A DNA stretch of 40,734 nucleotides from a virus. Each line of letters opens with the position of its first letter. Within the stretch, counting starts at the first letter, position 1. A program made the translations under genes and the position numbers. This document shows, piece by piece, positions 1 to 7,600 of the stretch. The stretch is taken from IMG/VR virus record IMGVR_UViG_3300030098_003183, positions 1 through 40,734 of that record. One strand, given 5' to 3'. Under the pieces are notes generated by a model. The model was not told the DNA's origin and searched no databases. It saw nothing but the letters and a program-made list of their open reading frames with translations.

Positions 1-1451
1 CTAGATAATTTTATCATTTTAGGTATAGCAGAGTTATTTGCTATCAAAGGATTTCTACCCTGTGAATCTTCAGGGGATATAACAATACCTGTTTCTGTAT
101 GTTTATAACTTCTGTTACCTACATGCTCCCATCCACTATTAAGATAGTCTTGTATAATCTTCCTTGGTCTATTTAATAATTCATTGAAGTACTCGTCAGA
201 CTTCCACCATGGGTCTGTTATACCAAACCCCCTTTTTTTAACCATACCTGGAGTTCTTCCTTTGCTAACCATCAACTCTTCAGACTCTAATTTGTCTCTT
301 AAATGCTTTAATTCTTGCTCATTGTATAAGTCAGAAACATCTTCAATATTAAAATTAGAATAAGTGTTATCAATTTCAGAAAGTTTAGATTGCTGATCTC
401 TCCTTGTCATTCCTAATAGACTCATCATAGGAGCATCTCCTGACACCCAACCATCATCAGCTATATCAGGTTGGTTTTCTTGAGTTTTTCTCTCTATTGT
501 CTCCATATTTCCTTCAGGAAGTTCTGGAGGTTGTGAGTTGGTTATAGGCTTTCCAAGTTCTTTTTTAAATTGAACGTGGACATGTTCCTTGCTAGTTCCC
601 TCTGATTCTAATATAACTCCAATTCCACCATCAGCACTTTCTGTCCATTTCTCAGCCCAAGCCTTTCCTTGTTCAGTTGTATTGACCCAGTTTAAAAAAA
701 CTTTTGCTGAATCACCTGTAAGATCTAAAGCCATTCCATGTAAATGGTAAGAATGGTTATGTCCCCCAACACTTTTATTTAGCTCTTCATCTCTGAAGGC
801 ACTCTCAACATTAAGTAGTGGTTGCTCTGGCCAAACATCTCTCATTTCAGATAAAGCTTGATTAACAACAGGGTTCACTGCATTATGAGTTAATCCATCA
901 GTTGTGGAGATTTTATTTTCTTGAGTGAATATAGGAACTAGACTTTCTTTAGATACAGCTCTAGTGGGGTCTGACTTTAATAATTCTTGATCTACCTGTT
1001 CGTTTAAACTTAAATTAGGAGTGTTATTTTCTTCTTCCTTTCTTTTTTTGAATGAATTTACACTATCTATTAAAGTCTGTGCAGTGACTTCATCATTTTG
1101 AATATCTATATTGTTATCACCATTAGCAATACCTTCAATAAATTCTTCGTTGTTTATAGATTCTAAAACAGATTCTTTAGATGAGTTTTCTCCATTTATG
1201 GTGTATACTGGTGTGTTTTGCTCAACCTCTGAAGAGTCCAAACCAGTATCGTCCACATCTGATGTACCACTTTCCACATCCAATAAATCTTCTTCGCTTT
1301 GGTCTTTTTTTTTTAAGACATTCTGATACTCAGGATATTTGGAAAGAACTTTATCAACCAACTCTTGGTCATCCATCGTTTGATACTGTGGATATTTTTC
1401 TTTTAGCCTTTTGGCTAATTCTTCTATTGTTATTTTATCGTCTTGAGTCAT
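1..1451 (-). CDS. Virion protein with embedded M15-type peptidase domain (3' end cut by window)
   Basis: The frame is open for 483 codons from the ATG at 1451 and runs off the left edge, so the C-terminus is missing. The N-terminus carries two copies of a short KYP-x-Y-Q motif (residues 19-47), followed by an acidic linker. Residues about 205-295 look like an M15 (VanY/D,D-peptidase-like) zinc peptidase: SAFRD (217-221), then S-Y-H-L-H-G-M-A-L-D (234-243), then E-H-V-H-V (289-293). Family knowledge gives H236, D243 and H292 as likely zinc ligands. It would cut peptidoglycan cross-links, probably as a virion-borne lysin during genome entry, because it lies at the end of the tail/ejection genes and not in a lysis cassette. 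Its start overlaps the stop of the 618-residue gene (TAATG). The domain call is good; the virion location is inferred. Confidence 0.75.
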   Translation of the reverse strand, partial: MTQDDKITIEELAKRLKEKYPQYQTMDDQELVDKVLSKYPEYQNVLKKKDQSEEDLLDVESGTSDVDDTGLDSSEVEQNTPVYTINGENSSKESVLESINNEEFIEGIANGDNNIDIQNDEVTAQTLIDSVNSFKKRKEEENNTPNLSLNEQVDQELLKSDPTRAVSKESLVPIFTQENKISTTDGLTHNAVNPVVNQALSEMRDVWPEQPLLNVESAFRDEELNKSVGGHNHSYHLHGMALDLTGDSAKVFLNWVNTTEQGKAWAEKWTESADGGIGVILESEGTSKEHVHVQFKKELGKPITNSQPPELPEGNMETIERKTQENQPDIADDGWVSGDAPMMSLLGMTRRDQQSKLSEIDNTYSNFNIEDVSDLYNEQELKHLRDKLESEELMVSKGRTPGMVKKRGFGITDPWWKSDEYFNELLNRPRKIIQDYLNSGWEHVGNRSYKHTETGIVISPEDSQGRNPLIANNSAIPKMIKLS

Positions 1452-3307
1452 TATAATATACCTAATGGATCTTGATTATTGTTTTGTTGGTTTTGATTAT
1501 TTTTTTGATCTCCCTTTAACTCTCCCTCTAATTCAGCCTTCCAAGCCTCTTGTTTTGCTGCAGCTTGTTTTGCTATTTGGTCATAAAGTATTCTATTACT
1601 TGATGCCTTGTCTGGATCAGTTGAACTTCTAACATCTTTGATTCTGTTTTCATGAAAACCAGCATCTATTATAGCTGGAACCAGAAGTCCATCATCAGTA
1701 TCTGTAAAATCTATTCCAAGATTTCCTAACTTTCCTGATTCGTTTCTAGTAAAAACAATATCACCATAAAGAGCAACCTTATATTGTATATTTTTTTTCT
1801 CTTCAAGTGTTAGGTTAGTTAAGTCTTTCTGAGATATAGCCCTACCCCTTCCAGTATCTGGATCAACGTAAAATGGAGCAATACCAATAGTTCCAGTACG
1901 AAACTCTCTTGGCTTCTCATAAGCGTCAAGAGCAGTAGTGCTATTAACTGTTTGAAAATTATTATCACCACTTATAATAGTTGTGTTGTTGGGATTAATT
2001 GTGTGATTAAATGATATGTAATTCTGACCAGAACCACCAGTAGCCAAACCCTTCCCTTGAAAAGGATAATTTACTGGTTCTGAATCCTCTCTTTTTGGAA
2101 CCTGTATAACATTTCCCTCAATGTCATATTCAACAGTATTTTTATATACCACACCAGGAATATTTAAATTATAAAGCTCCATTTGATCTTGAGTATCTTG
2201 TTTTTTCTGGGAAGTCTCAAGTGTGCCAATACCAAGCTCATAAGCCTTATTAATAATATCTATTTTTGTTACTGGACTAAGATCCCCTTTAGCCTGTTTG
2301 TCTGCTTTTACTAATTTTGACAAATAAGAGGAGTGACCCATAGTTGTACCTTCTCCTGATTCATCATCCCATTCTCCACCTCCTCCAAATATGTAAGCCT
2401 CTAAAGCTTGCTTAGACATATCCTCTAGATATTCTCCTGTAAGTTTGTTAGTTTTAAGAAGTTTTGCATAATCAACATTTGTGTCTTGAAAATTACTATT
2501 GTTAGCATTTTTAATAGCATTATTAAAACCAAGATCTGTTAACCAATCTCCAAAGTTTTTAAAAGAAATATCAAAATCTGTATCTTGACCTGTATTCATA
2601 TCTTCCATAACAAATACTGGATTACCATTTTCATCCTTTCTAGCTTTGGAGACATCATCAGTTTCTTCGTTGTTTTCGTCATAGTAAACATGCTTAGGGG
2701 TTACTCCATCCTCTTTAAAGATAGCTTCTCCACTCTCATCTGTTGCAATTTTTTTTGTTTGCTTTCTATTTCTAGTTTCAACCATCAATTTACCATCAGG
2801 ACCAAAAGTGAAATTATAATTTTCACCATTCATCCCTTGCTCCCAAACATTTTTCATGTCCATTAAAGTTTGTGAGTTCTCTGCGTTCCAATAATTATCT
2901 CTATCTGTAGACATCAAATTAGCTAAATTATCATATCTACTTTTTAAGTCGTTACCATATTGATTGAATATCTGTGCTGCTGCCTGCATATTATACAATG
3001 TTTTGTGGGCTTGTTTACAATTAGGTCCACAATCTTCTGAGTAAGGATCCATTCTAAGTAAATCAGAATTAGCCATAGCAAAGTTATAAGCTTGCTCATT
3101 CAAATCTTGCTGTACAGCAAACATGTTTTCATTCTTAGTTCCAAACTCAGCTAACTCAAAGTTATATGGTTTTGGTTTACGTGCCTCTTTAGCCTGTTCA
3201 GACTTCATCTCAAGAGCTTTTTTCTTGAGCATTATGTCAGACCAACCCTGAGCTTCAGCTACAAGATCTCTCCTTCCTACTATTTCTGATACATTAGCTA
3301 TTGACAT
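1451..3307 (-). CDS. Probable internal virion (cargo/ejection) protein, 618 aa
   Basis: I do not recognise a named domain. The protein is hydrophilic, with a helical N-terminal part (residues about 1-160) and a more beta-like middle rich in Asn, Asp and Gly. The C-terminal tail is charged and Gln/Asn-rich (about 575-618). There is no signal peptide or membrane segment. It sits between the S74-like protein and the M15 peptidase protein, downstream of the giant muzzle gene. Crass-like phages keep cargo or ejected proteins in that position, so this role is inferred from synteny only. Translation is probably coupled to the next gene through the TAATG overlap at 1449-1453. The upstream gene ends 6 bases before its start. 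Confidence 0.6.
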   Translation of the reverse strand: MSIANVSEIVGRRDLVAEAQGWSDIMLKKKALEMKSEQAKEARKPKPYNFELAEFGTKNENMFAVQQDLNEQAYNFAMANSDLLRMDPYSEDCGPNCKQAHKTLYNMQAAAQIFNQYGNDLKSRYDNLANLMSTDRDNYWNAENSQTLMDMKNVWEQGMNGENYNFTFGPDGKLMVETRNRKQTKKIATDESGEAIFKEDGVTPKHVYYDENNEETDDVSKARKDENGNPVFVMEDMNTGQDTDFDISFKNFGDWLTDLGFNNAIKNANNSNFQDTNVDYAKLLKTNKLTGEYLEDMSKQALEAYIFGGGGEWDDESGEGTTMGHSSYLSKLVKADKQAKGDLSPVTKIDIINKAYELGIGTLETSQKKQDTQDQMELYNLNIPGVVYKNTVEYDIEGNVIQVPKREDSEPVNYPFQGKGLATGGSGQNYISFNHTINPNNTTIISGDNNFQTVNSTTALDAYEKPREFRTGTIGIAPFYVDPDTGRGRAISQKDLTNLTLEEKKNIQYKVALYGDIVFTRNESGKLGNLGIDFTDTDDGLLVPAIIDAGFHENRIKDVRSSTDPDKASSNRILYDQIAKQAAAKQEAWKAELEGELKGDQKNNQNQQNNNQDPLGIL

Positions 3308-3313
3308 ATGTTA

Positions 3314-4573
3314 TTATTTAAATAGAGAACTTCTCCCTAGGCTTCTAAATTTGAATTTTTGTTTCCCTGATGGCACTCTAGGTTTATGGACAGCACCATG
3401 TTTAGCCATAGTCTTTCCAAACTCTGCTTTTGATTCATCGTTATCCTCTGCTTCCTTGTCCCACTTAGTTAAAAGTTTATCCATTAATTTAACTAAAGCT
3501 TTACCATCCTTTTCTTCAATCATCTTTCTCATTTGCTTAACATTCTTTGGTGGAACTATAGCTTCACCACCTGTCATTTCCCCTATCTTTTCTGGCTTAC
3601 CCTCTTCTCCATTTTTTTGAACAAGGTCTATTGGGTTCTTTTCATGAGAGAATTTTCCTGGTGTAACCTCAGCTTCACCAGCTTCCATCATGTCTTTTGG
3701 TGTACCACCTTTTTTATATTTTCTTTTCATTTTATCTTTAAGTTTTCCACCACTAATCTTTCCAAACTTAACGTCTAACTTTCCATAATTAACACCTAAA
3801 GTGTTCTTGCCTATTTTTTTAACAGCCCCCTCATGCTTTGTTCCCACAAGGTCTTGTGCTATAACACCCTTGTATCTACCAGGACCCTTTGGAGCATCTT
3901 TTTTATCTTTGTATTCAAACTCACTTACAGGAACTCCATCTTTTGTTTTCCCAACTTTCTTAATGTTCTTTTTTTCTTTTTTATCTGACAAAGCACTTGC
4001 TGCCATACCAATACCTGCATCAATAGCACCATATTGTTGTTGTTGATAAGAAGCTAAATTTGATTGAGCTGCCTGAACATCTTCTCTAGCATAGTCAGCC
4101 ATCTGTGCCTGTCTAGCTAAGTCTGATTGCTCTCTAGCTTCTTGAGTTTGTCTAAGTCTACCTCTCTCAGCAACACCAGCCTCTAAACCTTTTCTTTGAG
4201 CAGCAGCTTGTTCAGAAGCTAAAGCAGCCTCTTGAGCTTGACCTGCTCTAGCAGCAGCAAAAGGATCCACCCTTGAACCACCTCTAGTAGCAGCAGCCAT
4301 TGCACCTGCTCTACTTCTCTCTGCAGCTTCTTGCCTTCTTTGTATTTCTGTACCACCAAGACCTTCTTTCATTTTAGCGATCTCTGGAGACATTGTTAAC
4401 TTTTGTCTATTTTGTCTTAATTCTTCTTCTTTAGCTAACTGTGCTGCTCTATCAGCTTCAGCTTTAGCTATATCCTCTTTTGACTTTTTTGCACCTTTTA
4501 TACCAGAAATTAGACCACCAATAAAATACTTAGCAGCATGTAATCCTTTTAATTTTTTCTTCTTTTTGGCCAT
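3314..4573 (-). CDS. Ala/Gln-rich ejection-like protein with internal S74-like chaperone domain, 419 aa
   Basis: Four parts are visible. Residues 1-35 are Lys-rich with a short hydrophobic stretch (KYFIGGLISG). Residues 35-195 form an Ala/Gln/Arg-rich helix like those of podovirus injected proteins. Residues about 196-272 resemble the S74 intramolecular chaperone of endosialidases: S196-D-K-K-E-K-K-N-I, then FEYK, YKGVIAQDL and VNYGKLDVKFG. Residues 285-419 begin with KYKKGG and continue with KNPIDLVQ and MTGGEAIVPP. S74 domains normally sit at the C-terminus of trimeric spikes and cleave themselves before the serine; an internal copy on a helical protein is unusual. A TATATTTG box at 4581-4588 lies only 7 bases before the ATG, so this gene may start a transcript with little or no leader. 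The S74 resemblance is fairly clear; the ejection role is inferred. Confidence 0.65.
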   Translation of the reverse strand: MAKKKKKLKGLHAAKYFIGGLISGIKGAKKSKEDIAKAEADRAAQLAKEEELRQNRQKLTMSPEIAKMKEGLGGTEIQRRQEAAERSRAGAMAAATRGGSRVDPFAAARAGQAQEAALASEQAAAQRKGLEAGVAERGRLRQTQEAREQSDLARQAQMADYAREDVQAAQSNLASYQQQQYGAIDAGIGMAASALSDKKEKKNIKKVGKTKDGVPVSEFEYKDKKDAPKGPGRYKGVIAQDLVGTKHEGAVKKIGKNTLGVNYGKLDVKFGKISGGKLKDKMKRKYKKGGTPKDMMEAGEAEVTPGKFSHEKNPIDLVQKNGEEGKPEKIGEMTGGEAIVPPKNVKQMRKMIEEKDGKALVKLMDKLLTKWDKEAEDNDESKAEFGKTMAKHGAVHKPRVPSGKQKFKFRSLGRSSLFK

Positions 4574-4580
4574 GATTTTA

Positions 4581-4614
4581 CAAATATAATAATTATTATG
4601 TTATTTATTACTAA
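4581..4614 (-). promoter_or_regulatory. Candidate promoter for the 419-aa gene
   Basis: On the minus strand a TATATTTG box (4581-4588) matches the Bacteroidetes -7 consensus TAnnTTTG. Twenty bases upstream is TTAGTA (4609-4614), the same hexamer found 19 bases upstream of the box before the scaffold gene. There is no TTG or TTTG -33 element. The box ends 7 bases before the ATG, which would place the transcription start at or next to the start codon. Confidence 0.45.
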
Positions 4615-7600
4615 GTTCGCTGTTAATTACATTTGCATTTGCAGCGTAAATATGAATTTTATCTTTTGTTCTTTTTGTTAATGTTGTATCCATATAGTGT
4701 CCCTTTAGCCTATCACCTTCAATTGTAGCATTTTTCTTTATATATCCAAATACAGTCATGGTACTTGGAGTGACACTTAAAGTGAATTGGTTAGCATTAT
4801 CTATAGATATTATAGTACCAAGAGATGTTTCTACTCCATTATTTGAATAATATACAGTATCTCCAACAACAGCTCCACAAGTCTGTATTACATTGCTCCC
4901 CACAGGTAAAATTGTAACTTGTGGACCTAAAGATATTAGTTGTAAATTTCCTAAACCTATATATTCTCCACCAGAACTATTAGTTGTTCCATATGGTATG
5001 TGAGATCCTAAAATCTGTTCTCTGTCTACCCAAACGCCTGCAGTGACTTTACTGGCATCATCATTATTATAAGACAGTCTGTGAGGTATAGATGTAGAAT
5101 TTATATTTGTTTCAAAATCTGTTTTAAAAGCTGTGTTTTCACCTGTTATAACAAAAACCTCACTAAGAGAATCTCCTGAAGACGTGCTACTAGCAGTTAT
5201 GAATGCGTTAACCTCTGCAACACTTGTAACAATAGTGTCTGCATCAGTTATAGCAGTAATAACCCCTAAAGTTCTTAATGTATCATTGTCGTAATACCAT
5301 AAAGAATCTCCAATCTCTATGTCATTTTCATTAAAATTAACATTAGAACCTTCTATATTTGCACTGTCTGTGGTAGCTACAACAGTAGGTGCAGCATTAT
5401 TTGCACTTGATGTTATAAGTGGTATTACATATGGCCTACCTGGTCCCTCTAAAGCTATGTTATTAAATGTTTTAACAGTAGACACATCAGAGTTAAATGG
5501 AAAAGAAACCTTTACTTCATCAGGATATGATCTACCATGAAACATACAGTAGTTATCTGAATCAGAGTCATGCTTGTATAACTCTCCATTAGCAAAACTT
5601 ATAAAAACTCTATTTAAGGAAGCATAATGTTCAGGGTAGAAAGTGTAAAAACTAGACCACCTATTAGATTTCTCATTAAAAGCCACTGTTTCAGCTTGAG
5701 TGGTAACAACTTTAGCTAATAATCCATTTACTATAAAGTCTTGCTGGTCTGAGGTTAGAGTGTTCCAAACTTGTGGTATAGAAATAAAAGAGTTCCATAT
5801 GTCAGTTACTGACTGCCAAGCTTGGCTATTACCATCAAAAAAAGGGGTAAAAAAGTTATTTGTAGAACTAGCAGCAGAGCTGTATACTGCTGGAAATGTT
5901 ACAATATACTCCCCATGTCTTGGGTCGTAACCACCATATATAAATAACCCACCATCTAAAGCTAGATCATAATTAGATTCTATTATTTCTTGGTACAAAT
6001 CCATCTTGTCTCTAAAATAATCAGTCATCTTATAGTCAGATATTACTGTTATTCCATCGCCACCCAACCTTAGAACAGCACCTTTTTTTATATCAATAAA
6101 ATATATTGACTTAGAATGTACAGCAACAGCTTCAGGATTAGTACACACACCATAATCTCCAGAGAATGGAGTAGCTTCTTCAGGCAAGACATTATTAGAT
6201 AAAGATATACCTTGATCTCCAGATGGAGAGGTTATTATACTTTTATTTATCATTACCTGAGATATTTTTTTCTCCTGCATTAAAACAAGATTAGTATCTC
6301 TAGATACAAGTTTTTGTATAGAACCTAAAGACATGTCGTAATCTTGATATGGTCTTTGGCTAAAATTAAATGAATGAAGACCATTATATTGAGTGTCTGG
6401 CTGATAAACATCAGAATAAGTTATTGTAGCTTTTCTTCTTTGCTCTTTAGCATATCCACTATATATATGTGGTCTGGCTATGTTGTTGTGATTAGTTTGA
6501 AGGAAATCATTTAAAAAATAACTCTCTACCCAAACCTTAGGTAATACAACAACTCCACCACTACCAACATATTTAACTTCTCTTGGTTTGTACCAAATAT
6601 CACCTCTTCTAAAAACTCCTGCTGCTGGTATTGTTAGTGATGTATCTTCTCCTAAGTATGTTGCAAATTCTTCAGGCTCCTGGTTCAATGTTTGACCAAG
6701 GTGCAATCTTCCATCAGTTAAAGCACCTTGAACAGAAAATCTTTCTCCAAACTCATAATAAACACTTTGCTCTTCAGACGTGTTTTTCTTTGGTCTATAA
6801 ATTTCAACAGTGACTTTATGCCATCCACTTATATATCCATTTGTATTTGCATTATCAGTGTTATCTGCGTCAGCAACACCATATCCTGGTATGCCAGGAT
6901 CATCTATTATTACAAACTTTCCTGGTTTAGTTGATTGAGGATCCTCCCCATCACCACCAACAGGAGATTCAGTAACAACCTGAGTTTCTTCCATATCACC
7001 ACCTCCTAACTCAAACCTATCAGGGAAGTTAGCTACATCACTGACTTTTAAGTCATAATGTTTATCAAACACAGTTCCATTTCCATCAGCTATAAGCCTT
7101 AACCTGTCTCCCTCTGCAAAACTCCACTCACCTACAAGAGACCTGTTTCTTTGACTATAACTCCAATCTCTACCATCCATAGTGTCTAGAGATATATATA
7201 TTTTAGTATCTACCTGACCTTCAGCTATAGAGACTCCTGCCTTAGATGCTTTATTTATCCACGCTGTAGAAACTCTGAATTGCATGAATTTACCAATAGA
7301 AGTATTTCTAGCATACACCCATTGATAGTGAGTGGCGTATAGAGGTGGTCTACTGAATATTTTCCAATGTATATCTGCTGGACCAAGTTTTTGACTATTT
7401 GTTAATGATTGATTTGTTAAACCACTTGGGTTATTTGTAGATACATTATTTGTAAAAGAAGAAAAATCTGCACCTTGTTGAAATTTTCTTTCAGTGGGAA
7501 ACCCTACATACACAGAGGAGTTTCTGTCATAAAGAGTATCTCTTAAGTCTTCATTGTTTAGCATAACACTAGAACTTCTCCCCTTATAGTCATAATAAAC

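Noticed and set aside
441-480. CTGATGA on the minus strand as a second hammerhead core
   Set aside because: It is followed by TGG rather than a stem II and GAAA, and lies in coding sequence. Similar matches at about 1697, 2650 and 32847 fail for the same reason.
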